Shown here in pieces: positions 8,735 to 16,258 of a stretch of DNA of 64,000 nucleotides. Numbering within the stretch: the stretch's first letter is position 1; every line of letters begins with the position of its first letter. A program made the translations under genes and the position numbers. The notes under the pieces are model-generated. The model did no database searches and had not been told where the DNA came from. It was given only the letters and a program-made list of their open reading frames with translations. The stretch covers positions 4,706,501 to 4,770,500 of the forward strand of contig NZ_JACHNH010000001.1 in NCBI RefSeq assembly GCF_014205335.1. The letters are read 5' to 3'. Origin of the DNA: Amorphoplanes digitatis (lineage in GTDB: Bacteria; Actinomycetota; Actinomycetes; Mycobacteriales; Micromonosporaceae).

Positions 8735-9985
8735 TCAACCGGCGGTCTCGCGCAGGCGGCGCTCCAGGAACGCCCGCTCCGGCCCGTTGCCGGCGAGCTC
8801 CAGCGCCTGCCGGTACGCGTCCGCCGCCTCCGCCGTGCGGCCCAGCCGGCGCAGCAGGTCACCGCGGGCCGCGGGCAGCAGGTGGTACCCGGCCAGCCGC
8901 CGGTCGGCCGCCAGCGCCTCCAGCAGTTCGAGCCCGGCCGCCGGACCGTCGACCATGGCGACCGCCACCGCCCGGTTGAGGTCGACGAGCGGCGAGGGCG
9001 CCACCGTGCGCAGGACGTCGTACAGGGCGACGATCTGCGGCCAGTCGGTGGTCGCGACGGTCGCCGCCTCGTCGTGCACGGCCGCGATGGCGGCCTGGAG
9101 CGCGTACGGGCCGGGCCGCCCGCCGGTCAGCGCGGCGACCACCAGCCGGCGCCCCTCCTCGATCTTGACGGGGTCCCACCGCGAGCGGTCCTGGTCGTCG
9201 AGCAGCACCAGGTCGCCGCGGACGTCGACCCGCGCGGCGCGGCGGGCGTCGACGAGCAGCATGAGCGCGAGCAGACCGGCGACCTCCCGCTCGCGGGGCA
9301 TGAGGCGGTGCAGGATCCGGGCCAGCCGCACCGCCTCGTCGGCCAGTTCGGGGCGCATCAGCGCGGGGCCGCCGGTCGCGGCGTACCCCTCGGTGAAGAT
9401 CAGATAGATCACCCGGAGCACCGCCGGCAGCCGTACCGGCAGCTCGTGGGCGCGTGGCACGCGGAACGGGATCCGCGCCTCGCGGATCTTGCGCTTCGCC
9501 CGCACCAGCCGCTGCGCCATCGTGGCGTTCGGGGTGAGGAACGCGCGGGCGACCTCCGGCGTGGTCAGGCCGCCGAGGCAGTTCAGCGTCAGGGCGGTCT
9601 GCGCCTCGAGCGCCAGCGCCGGGTGGCAGCAGGTGAAGAAGAGGTGCAGCCGCTCGTCCGGCTCGTCGTCGGCCCAGCCCGGATCGGGCTCGGGCACAGG
9701 CGGCACGTAACGGTCCGCCTCCACCTGGAGCAGGGCCAGCTTCGCGGCCAGCACCTTGTCCCGGCGCAGCAGGTCGACCGCCCGGTGGCGGGCCGTGGTC
9801 AGCAGCCACGCCGCCGGGCGGTTCGGCACCCCGTCGCGCGGCCACCGCTGCAACGCCGTGGCGACGGCGTCCGCGGCGACCTCCTCGGCGAGGTCGAGGT
9901 CGCCGAGGGTACGCACGAGCGAGGCCAGCAGGCGCCCCCACTCCTCGCGGAAGACCGCCTCGACCGAGTCGGCCGCCGTACCCAT
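8735..9985 (-). CDS. ECF sigma factor, ECF42 (SigI-like) type with C-terminal extension (416 aa)
   Basis: Region 2 is EEWGRLLASLVRTLGDLDLA with RPAAWLLTTARHRAVDLLRR; region 4 contains LNCLGGLTTPEVARAFLTPN, then TMAQRLVRAKRKIREARIPF. A ~200-residue C-terminal extension follows (YLIFTEGYAATGGPALMRPE, DRSRWDPVKIEEGRRLV, then TPR-like helices). This layout, next to a DGPF (YCII-like) gene, is diagnostic of group ECF42, which has no anti-sigma factor; the extension is thought to control activity. The ATG at 9985 is chosen since homology begins there, 14 bases after the DGPF stop. Confidence 0.93.
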   Translation of the reverse strand: MGTAADSVEAVFREEWGRLLASLVRTLGDLDLAEEVAADAVATALQRWPRDGVPNRPAAWLLTTARHRAVDLLRRDKVLAAKLALLQVEADRYVPPVPEPDPGWADDEPDERLHLFFTCCHPALALEAQTALTLNCLGGLTTPEVARAFLTPNATMAQRLVRAKRKIREARIPFRVPRAHELPVRLPAVLRVIYLIFTEGYAATGGPALMRPELADEAVRLARILHRLMPREREVAGLLALMLLVDARRAARVDVRGDLVLLDDQDRSRWDPVKIEEGRRLVVAALTGGRPGPYALQAAIAAVHDEAATVATTDWPQIVALYDVLRTVAPSPLVDLNRAVAVAMVDGPAAGLELLEALAADRRLAGYHLLPAARGDLLRRLGRTAEAADAYRQALELAGNGPERAFLERRLRETAG

Positions 9986-9999
9986 CGGTGACCTCCCCG

Positions 10000-10356
10000 T
10001 CAGGACTCGGTGTCGAACTCCATGATCGGCCGCACCTCGACCGACCCGTACTTGGCGCCCGGGCACTTCGCCGCCCAGTCGATCGCCGCGTCCAGGTCGG
10101 GCACGTCGATCAGGTAGTAGCCGCCGAGCACCTCCCGGGTCTCGGCGAACGGCCCGTCGGTGACGACCCGCTCGCCGTCCTTGACCCGTACGGTGGTGGC
10201 CGTCTTGCTGTCCTGCAGGGCGTTGCTGGCCGGGCTGGCCCCGGCCTCGGTGATCGCGTTGCTGTACGCCCAGTACTCGTTCATCACCTGCTCGGCCTCG
10301 GCCGGGTCGGGCGCACCGGTGGATTCCTCGCTGTAGATCAGCAACAGGTAACGCAT
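10000..10356 (-). CDS. DGPF-domain (YCII-related) protein (118 aa)
   Basis: A YCII-fold protein with the defining motif DGPFAETREVLGGYYLIDVP (around residues 68-87) and the N-terminal MRYLLLIYSEE strand. It is the standard partner of ECF42 sigma factors and is usually the main promoter target of its sigma. Here it is first in the operon, with the sigma gene 14 bases behind it. A candidate ECF42 promoter sits 45-80 bases upstream of its ATG. The biochemical role of DGPF proteins is not established. Confidence 0.93.
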   Translation of the reverse strand: MRYLLLIYSEESTGAPDPAEAEQVMNEYWAYSNAITEAGASPASNALQDSKTATTVRVKDGERVVTDGPFAETREVLGGYYLIDVPDLDAAIDWAAKCPGAKYGSVEVRPIMEFDTES

Positions 10357-10408
10357 CGTGGTCTCCCTCGCGTCGGAGTGGCCGCCGATCGGCCGCTTCC
10401 ACCGTGAC

Positions 10409-10434
10409 GACGATCGAAGGCGGCAGAATCGACA
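10409..10434 (-). promoter_or_regulatory. Candidate ECF42-dependent promoter
   Basis: On the minus strand TGTCGA (10434-10429) is followed after exactly 16 bases by CGTC (10412-10409). These fit the published ECF42 consensus (TGTCGA at -35, CG(A/T)C at -10) and lie about 53 bases before the DGPF start. The motif is seen directly; sigma autoregulation is inferred from the family. Confidence 0.6.
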
Positions 10435-10494
10435 TCCCCGGCGAGAAATTCTTCTACCGGATCGCCACTGCCGCATGCCAGTCCGGCGACGGCA

Positions 10495-12060
10495 TCAGGC
10501 GATCGGTACGTCCAGCCACGATTCGCTACTGAGGGTGATCGTGGAGTTTCTCGTATTGGCGTCAAGGTACAGCGGGTCCTTGGTGTCGACGACCAGGGCG
10601 AGGCGGTGGCCGGCCGGGAGGTCGTACGCGGTGACCTGCAGCGGCAGGTCCACGTCGGTGGGAGAGCTCAGCCAGGTGGCCGGGGCGTGCGAGAGCAGGC
10701 TGCCGAGGCCGAGGGCGTTCACGTCGTACAGGTACGCGATGACGGTGCCCCGCGGGTGCGACGAGCTCACCCGCGCGTGCAGGCGCGGCACCCCGCGTAC
10801 CTTCCAGCCGCCGACCGGCGCGGCGCCGGATTCCCACACTGCGGCGTTGTCGCGCGACACCGCCGGCAGCCACATGATCGGCGGGATGCCGGTGAGACCC
10901 TCGAGGCCGTTCGTCAGCAGGGCTACCCCACCGTCGGCGATGGTGTCGGCGCCGGCGGGGAGCCGCCACGACCACCTGTCCGCCGGTGGCACCGGGTCCA
11001 GCCCGCCGGTGGCGATCAAGCCGTGTGGCGCGCCGAGCCGGCGGCGGTCGGTGTGCCCGGTCAGGTGCGCCCAGTCGGGGTAATACTCGACCGCGGAGGA
11101 GTTGTGCGGGCGGAGCACGACGCCGGGCTCCTCGCCGATGCCGGTGTCGATGCCGCGCAGGTACTGGTCAAGCCAGCGTCGCACGCTGGTCCACACGTGA
11201 TTGCGGATGCCGGCGAGGCCGGGAAGCTCCGCGGTGGCATGGTCACCGGGTGCCAGCTCGAGGCGCTTGGATGTGCGCAACGCGGTGTAGAAGTCGACCA
11301 TCTGGTTGGCGGGAAAGACGCTGTCGCCGAAACTGTGCGCGATCAACACCGCCGGATGGTTGCGGTTGATCGCGTCGATCGCGTATCGGGCGGAGCGGCT
11401 CCGCGCCCAACGCTCGCGGCCGGCGGCGTCGCGGTCGGCCCAGTAGTCGCCCAGAATCCGGGTCATCTCCGGTGACGGGCGTCCGAGCAACCGGGCCGTG
11501 GTCTGCAGGAACCAGGCCGCCTGCGACCGGCGGGTGTTCTCGCCGCTCATCGAGGCGGCCAGGTCGGCCCAGCCGCTGAGCGAGCCCACCGCGCGAATGC
11601 GCGGGTCATGCGCGGCGGCGAGCAGGCTGATCCCGCCGCCGTAGGACATTCCGACGATGCCGATCCGCGACGGATCGACCCGGGTGTGCGCGATGAGCCA
11701 GTCGACCGCGCTCGATGCGTCCGCGATGTCTTTCGGGCCGCCGACGTCGATCGTCCCGCCGGAGGCCCAGAAGCCGCGCGTCGTGTACGACAGGACGACG
11801 TACCCGGCCTCGGCGAACTGCTTCGCCTGCGCCAGGTACTGGAAGTCGTTGAGTGCCCAGCTCGCCACGAGCACGACACCGGGGTGTGTGCCGGGGCCGG
11901 TCGGCTCGATCACGTTGGACTTGAGCACCACCCCGTCGGCGGCGGTGATGTCGTTCCAGTGAAAACCGGTGGTCGACCGGGCGGCGGCCCCTGCCGAAGC
12001 CGGCGCTACCACCGCCGCCGACGTCAACAGCAGCGACAGTACGAGTGCAAGACGATGCAT
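10495..12060 (-). CDS. Secreted S15/CocE-type alpha/beta hydrolase (521 aa)
   Basis: Starts with a signal peptide (MHRLALVLSLLLTSAAVVAP, then ASAGA). The hydrolase core has VLSYTTRGFWASGG, nucleophile elbow GMSYGGG, and candidate acid and His in AHSFGDSVFPANQM and APGDHATAE. A C-terminal jelly-roll (about residues 370-520, with SSHPRGTVIAYLYDVN and AGHRLALVVDTKDPLY) matches the X-Pro dipeptidyl-peptidase C-terminal domain. Substrate is unclear: peptides or esters. The start at 12060 is preferred over the upstream 12153 because it begins the signal sequence. Divergent from the lcp gene. Confidence 0.88.
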   Translation of the reverse strand: MHRLALVLSLLLTSAAVVAPASAGAAARSTTGFHWNDITAADGVVLKSNVIEPTGPGTHPGVVLVASWALNDFQYLAQAKQFAEAGYVVLSYTTRGFWASGGTIDVGGPKDIADASSAVDWLIAHTRVDPSRIGIVGMSYGGGISLLAAAHDPRIRAVGSLSGWADLAASMSGENTRRSQAAWFLQTTARLLGRPSPEMTRILGDYWADRDAAGRERWARSRSARYAIDAINRNHPAVLIAHSFGDSVFPANQMVDFYTALRTSKRLELAPGDHATAELPGLAGIRNHVWTSVRRWLDQYLRGIDTGIGEEPGVVLRPHNSSAVEYYPDWAHLTGHTDRRRLGAPHGLIATGGLDPVPPADRWSWRLPAGADTIADGGVALLTNGLEGLTGIPPIMWLPAVSRDNAAVWESGAAPVGGWKVRGVPRLHARVSSSHPRGTVIAYLYDVNALGLGSLLSHAPATWLSSPTDVDLPLQVTAYDLPAGHRLALVVDTKDPLYLDANTRNSTITLSSESWLDVPIA

Positions 12061-12162
12061 CGATGACCCCCGATCCCTGAAGTTACCGGAGAGTAACACG
12101 TTCGACAAGTGATCTACACCGCCACCGGCGCCAGCAGGCGACCCCTTGTGCATAGTGGAGCG

Positions 12163-12181
12163 TCTCGATATGTTAACGAGA
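12163..12181. promoter_or_regulatory. Candidate operator between the S15 hydrolase and lcp genes
   Basis: Arms TCTCG (12163-12167) and CGAGA (12177-12181) flank an AT-rich centre that includes GTTAAC. The imperfect 19-base palindrome lies in the 215-base divergent intergenic region, about 95 bases before the lcp start. A TetR-type repressor such as the tandem TetR encoded downstream of lcp could bind here, but this is conjecture from position and symmetry. Confidence 0.35.
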
Positions 12182-12275
12182 AGTCACATCATGCGTTCCT
12201 TTGAAACCTGCCCCAGCAATCACCACGAGCTGGTGTTCAAGGTGACGTCAGGCCGAACGGGAGGTAGGCAAGCTA

Positions 12276-13490
12276 ATGCAGAATCTCAGCAGAAGACGCG
12301 TCCTGACCCTTGGGGCCGCGCTGGGCCTGGTCGGCGTGGCGGACCCTGCCAGGGCGTGGGCATGGTCGTCCGCGGACTCGATCGCCGCGACCGACACGGT
12401 CACCGACCCGTGGGGCGTCTGGGATGACGCCACGGACCCGCTCGTCGCCTCGCTCCTGGAGAACGGTCAGATCCCGGCCGTCAACACCGCGTTCGAGTCA
12501 TGGATCAACAACGGCGACCCGGTTCCCGGCGGCCTGCCCGCGGACCTCTCCGCCTACCTCCAGCGGGTCAACGGCCTGCCGTCGTGGGCCGACCAGGCCA
12601 AGCTGAACCGCGGCGCCCAGTTCAACAACCGCATGAGCATGTACCTGTTCCTGTTGTACGGCCTGGGCAGCGGGATCATGAGCACGGTGATCCCGCGGGA
12701 GGCACGCAACGTCTACTACTCCGAGGGCGGCGCCGACATGAAGTCGCGGGCGGCCAAGACCTTCACGTACGGCTACGACCTGAGCGCCGCCGACGCCTTC
12801 CAGCCCTCGGGCCACTTCGTGGTCACCTCCAACAAGACCCGCCTGACCCACGCCGCGGTGCGCCACCTGCTGCCGCAGTCACCGGCGTGGCGGGCGGTGA
12901 CGGACGACCAGGACTTCCTGCCGATCAGCAACGGCGACATCCTGGTCACCTTCCACAGCCTCGGCACCTACGTGCACGGCAGGCTGAGCTCCTGGGGCAT
13001 CCGGATGTCGTCCGCGGAACAGGACGCCTATCTGCACATGTGGCAGGTCGCACTGCACCTGCTGGGCGTGCGGGACGACTTCATCCCGGCGAGCTGGGCC
13101 GCCGCGAGGCGGCAGTCGTCCTATGTGCTGACGCCGATCCTCGCCCCGACGCCGGAGGGCAGGAATCTGGCCGACATCCTGTTCGGCCTCACCGGCCAGA
13201 TCGACCTGGGTGTCACCCGGGGATTCCTGCACGAATTCGCGCGCTACGTGCTCAGCGACACGATCGGTGACTGGCTACGACTTCCGCGCGACCTCGTGGC
13301 GCGCGGCCTGATCGAGGTCGGCTGGCCGGCGTACGTCGCGTTTCGCGAGGGGCTGTCGCCGGTCGTGCCGAACGGGTTCGCCATGTTCGACCGGCTCGTG
13401 CGCGGCCTGGCGATGCTCTTCCTCAACAACGGCACCTCGGCGACCTACACTCCCATCACCATCCCGACGGGGAACCGGCCCAGCGCCTGA
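12276..13490 (+). CDS. lcp: Latex-clearing protein (Lcp), haem b rubber oxygenase (404 aa)
   Basis: Lcp proteins are secreted haem dioxygenases that cleave double bonds of cis-1,4-polyisoprene (natural rubber) to oligo-isoprenoids with aldehyde and keto ends. A Tat signal leads (SRRRVLTLGAALGLVG). The DUF2236 core carries the residues known from Lcp of Streptomyces K30 at a constant offset of six: Glu142 (E148, base), Arg158 (R164), Lys161 (K167, distal ligand), Thr162 (T168), His192 (H198, proximal ligand) and His197 (H203), in REARN, RAAKT and RLTHAAVRH. The length matches Lcp. SD GGGAGGT precedes the ATG. A tandem TetR gene converges on it with one base between stops. Confidence 0.92.
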   Translation: MQNLSRRRVLTLGAALGLVGVADPARAWAWSSADSIAATDTVTDPWGVWDDATDPLVASLLENGQIPAVNTAFESWINNGDPVPGGLPADLSAYLQRVNGLPSWADQAKLNRGAQFNNRMSMYLFLLYGLGSGIMSTVIPREARNVYYSEGGADMKSRAAKTFTYGYDLSAADAFQPSGHFVVTSNKTRLTHAAVRHLLPQSPAWRAVTDDQDFLPISNGDILVTFHSLGTYVHGRLSSWGIRMSSAEQDAYLHMWQVALHLLGVRDDFIPASWAAARRQSSYVLTPILAPTPEGRNLADILFGLTGQIDLGVTRGFLHEFARYVLSDTIGDWLRLPRDLVARGLIEVGWPAYVAFREGLSPVVPNGFAMFDRLVRGLAMLFLNNGTSATYTPITIPTGNRPSA

Positions 13491-13491
13491 C

Positions 13492-14706
13492 TCAGCGGGT
13501 CAGGGCGCCGATGACCAGGGCGGTGACGGCGTCCCGATGGCCGGGGGCGTTCTGCCATCGCAGCGCGCGTCCGGCCTCGACGACAACGCCGAACCCCGCG
13601 TGCACCAGCAGGCGCGCCTGGTGCGGGTCCAACTCGGGACGGACCATTCTCAGCTGCTGCTCCCAGACGGCGATGTGCTCACGCTGCGCGAGGACCAGGG
13701 GCCGTCTCAGGTCGGCCGGCAGGCCGCGGATCTCGGCCTCGGCGACGCTGTTGAGCGCGTTGTGCTCGAAGCTGTAGGCCACGTACGCCGCGGCCAGCGC
13801 GACCACGGCCTCGCGCGGGCCGGCCGCCTGATGGACGCTCCGCTCCACCGCCTGGGCCAGCAGCCCCGCGGCCTGCAGGCACGCGGCCACCAGGATGTCG
13901 ACCTTGCCGGGATAGTGGCGGTAGATCCCGGACGGGGTGAGCCCCACCGCCTGCGCGATCTGCCCGTTGGTGACGGTGGCGAACCCGTCCCGGGCGAACA
14001 GCGGGATGGCCGCCGCCAGGATCTCGGCACGGCGGGTACGCGGCACGGGCTGGACGGGCAGTTCGACCAGGCCCGCGCTGCCCGCGGCCGACGTCGGATC
14101 GGTCGCGGCCACCCGCATGGCGGATGCCAGCAGGAGGTCCTCGATCCGGCGTTGGGCGACCGAGCTGTGATGCATCGTGATCGACCCGATCGCGCCGAGG
14201 GCCGCCACGGCACGCAGGCGCTCCTCGGGCAGCGGATGCTCGCGCCGGACGATCTCGGACACCCGACCCACCACGTGCGCGAACTTTCCTCGAAGCAGCC
14301 GGCGGTCCGCGCGCTCGAGGTAGCGGGCCTCCCACCGGTACAGGCCACCCGACGCGCGGTGGGCGACCGTGACCCGGGTGAGCGCGGCGAGCACGTCCTT
14401 CAGGGCCGCCTCGGGCGGCGACTCGTCGAGCGCCGCGACGAGCCGGTCGACCATGACGTCGGCGCACTCGGCGAACAGGGCGTACTTGTTGGGAAAGTGC
14501 CGGTACAGCGCCGCGGCACTGATGCCGACGCCGGCGGCGATCTCCTCCATGGACGACGCGTGGTAGCCGCGCTCGCTGAACACCTGGCCGGCCGCCTCGA
14601 CGATGAGCTGCTTGCGGTTGCTCGGCCGAGTGGCCGCGGTCGGCCCGGCGGTCACCGGACCACTCGAGCCGGCGCGGGCGGACACAGGGCCATGCGGGCA
14701 AGTCAA
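13492..14706 (-). CDS. Tandem TetR regulator: two complete TetR units in one chain (404 aa)
   Basis: Two N-terminal-type TetR DNA-binding domains occur in one polypeptide. Unit 1 (about residues 30-85) has LIVEAAGQVFSERGYHASSM with AALYRHFPNKYALF. Unit 2 (about residues 225-275) has EILAAAIPLFARDGFATVTN with SGIYRHYPGKVDILV. Each is followed by its helical ligand domain. It lies directly behind lcp on the opposite strand; lcp genes of other actinobacteria often have a TetR neighbour, so it is a candidate regulator. The start is uncertain: TTG at 14706 gives the full frame, GTG at 14685 is an alternative, and neither has a strong Shine-Dalgarno. Confidence 0.85.
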   Translation of the reverse strand: MTCPHGPVSARAGSSGPVTAGPTAATRPSNRKQLIVEAAGQVFSERGYHASSMEEIAAGVGISAAALYRHFPNKYALFAECADVMVDRLVAALDESPPEAALKDVLAALTRVTVAHRASGGLYRWEARYLERADRRLLRGKFAHVVGRVSEIVRREHPLPEERLRAVAALGAIGSITMHHSSVAQRRIEDLLLASAMRVAATDPTSAAGSAGLVELPVQPVPRTRRAEILAAAIPLFARDGFATVTNGQIAQAVGLTPSGIYRHYPGKVDILVAACLQAAGLLAQAVERSVHQAAGPREAVVALAAAYVAYSFEHNALNSVAEAEIRGLPADLRRPLVLAQREHIAVWEQQLRMVRPELDPHQARLLVHAGFGVVVEAGRALRWQNAPGHRDAVTALVIGALTR

Positions 14707-14771
14707 TCACAGCGTGCAGCCTTGAGATCGATGCTCTCTCACCGACCGCCGCCAGTCGGTAGCATCCGGCC

Positions 14772-15215
14772 ATGACGCTCGAGGATCCCCTGACGACACT
14801 CGACACGCTCTGGTCGGTCTGGGCGGAGCAGGGCCGGGCGCTGGTCGACGAGCAGTGGGTGCGGCCGACCCGGCTCGGCGCCTGGGATGTGCGGAGCCTG
14901 TACGCGCACGCCGCGTCATGGCCGCCCGCCTTCGCCGGCCTGCTCGATCAGGTGCGGCACGCGGAACCCACGCACGCCACGGCCGCCGCACTTCTGCGCG
15001 ACTTCAACACCCCGGACGGAAACGCCAACCGCCTGCGGGACTGGTCCGCGGCCCGGGCCCGCGAGGATGCGACCAAGTACAGCACCGCGCAGCTGGTAGA
15101 ACAGTTCGCCGGCGCCGGACCGCGGGCGATCACGACCGCGCGCCGGCTGGGTCCTGTCGCCGTGGACTACTTCGGGCAGGCCGTCGGAACACCGTCAACC
15201 TGTTCCCCGTCCTGA
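14772..15215 (+). CDS. DinB/maleylpyruvate-isomerase-N family protein, C-terminally truncated (147 aa)
   Basis: The N-terminal part matches mycothiol-dependent DinB-like enzymes: VWAEQGRALVDEQWVRPTRL, then GAWDVRSLYAHAASWPPAFA (containing a putative metal His), and later RLRDWSAARAREDATKYSTA. In such proteins the VDYFG segment is followed by about 50-80 more residues including another conserved His. Here the frame runs from VDYFGQAV into an unrelated GTPSTCSPS and stops. The gene therefore seems to have lost its 3' end next to the S41 gene and may be non-functional. Confidence 0.65.
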   Translation: MTLEDPLTTLDTLWSVWAEQGRALVDEQWVRPTRLGAWDVRSLYAHAASWPPAFAGLLDQVRHAEPTHATAAALLRDFNTPDGNANRLRDWSAARAREDATKYSTAQLVEQFAGAGPRAITTARRLGPVAVDYFGQAVGTPSTCSPS

Positions 15216-15231
15216 CCTGAGCGGAGCGCAT

Positions 15232-16188
15232 TCAGGCCGCGGCCGCCAACGCCGGGTCGTCCAGGGCGGCCCGCGCCTCGGCCTGTACAGACGCCGGCGC
15301 CGACGAGACGAGGACGTGCTCCAGCGCCTGCCGGTACGCCGTGGCGAAGGCCTCCCCGGCCGGCACCTCGATGTCCGGCACCACCCCGGTGCCCTCCCAG
15401 TTGCCGCCGGTCACCGGGCTGATCGACCGGGCGATCGGCACCGTGATCTCCACAGTGGGCGTGATCGGGAAGAACTCGGTGGGGTGCGCGCCGCCGCGGG
15501 TGGTCTGCCCGATGAGCGTCGCCCGGCCGTACGCCTGCAGGTTGTAGCAGAACTCCTCGCCGGCGGAGAACGTGACCTCGCTGGTCAGCACGGAGACCGG
15601 CCGGTCGAGGTACCGCTCGCCGGGCAGGTACGCCAGGCTCCAGAACTGCCGGGTCTCTCCGGACTCGCCCTGGTAGATGCCGTTGAGGTGCGTCTCGTCG
15701 TCGGGGAACAGGTAGCTGAGCCAGAACGTGACGCCGTTCGGCGACCCGCCGCGGTTCTTGCGCAGGTCGATGATGAGCGCCTCGGTGTGCGACACCAGCT
15801 CCATCGCGGCGGCGATCGCCCGGCCGCCCGCGGACGCCTCGGGGATCTGGCGCAGGTCGAGGTAGCCGATGTTGCCGTCGAGGCGCTCGACCCGGGCGAT
15901 GCCGTAGTTGGTGTGTGGCGCCTGGCGCAGATAGGCCGCGGCCGCCTCCTCCCGGGTCAGCGCGGCGTGCAGCTCGGCCTCGCGGACCCGCACCCGCAGG
16001 TGCTTGTCGCCGCAGATCTCGAACAGTTCCGCGGTGAGGCGCTCGGTGAGGTGGCGCTCGTCGAGGCCGGCGTACTCGCCGGCCTGTTTGCGGCGGCGGA
16101 TCGCCGCGGCGGCCGCCTCGGCCTTCTCCGGGAAGATGTATTTGGCGCAGAGCAGGGCGAGGGCTTCATCGATGACGTCCGGCGACAT
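15232..16188 (-). CDS. S41-family (tail-specific) peptidase, cytoplasmic form (318 aa)
   Basis: N-terminal helical region (VIDEALALLCAKYIFPEKAE) as in interphotoreceptor-retinoid-binding/Tsp-like hydrolases, then the S41 core: GNIGYLDLRQIPEASAGGRA, LIIDLRKNRGGSPNGVTFWL, and VLTSEVTFSAGEEFCYNLQA with the likely nucleophile Ser in TFSAGEE. GQTTRGGAHPTEFFPI closes the fold. No PDZ domain and no signal peptide are seen. ATG at 16188 is preferred to the TTG at 16197. It follows the hairpin that ends the sugar dehydrogenase operon, so it probably has its own promoter. Confidence 0.85.
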   Translation of the reverse strand: MSPDVIDEALALLCAKYIFPEKAEAAAAAIRRRKQAGEYAGLDERHLTERLTAELFEICGDKHLRVRVREAELHAALTREEAAAAYLRQAPHTNYGIARVERLDGNIGYLDLRQIPEASAGGRAIAAAMELVSHTEALIIDLRKNRGGSPNGVTFWLSYLFPDDETHLNGIYQGESGETRQFWSLAYLPGERYLDRPVSVLTSEVTFSAGEEFCYNLQAYGRATLIGQTTRGGAHPTEFFPITPTVEITVPIARSISPVTGGNWEGTGVVPDIEVPAGEAFATAYRQALEHVLVSSAPASVQAEARAALDDPALAAAA

Positions 16189-16220
16189 GGCGACCAACCT
16201 AGCCGCTCCGCTCGTACGGC

Positions 16221-16251
16221 GCGGGCCCGGCGTTCGTGACGCCGGGCCCGC
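16221..16251 (-). terminator. Strong hairpin ending the seven-gene ABC/dehydrogenase operon
   Basis: Arms GCGGGCCCGGCGT (16221-16233) and ACGCCGGGCCCGC (16239-16251) pair perfectly over 13 bases with a 5-base loop, beginning 7 bases after the sugar dehydrogenase stop. It separates that operon from the S41 peptidase gene. Confidence 0.8.
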
Positions 16252-16258
16252 TTCACGG

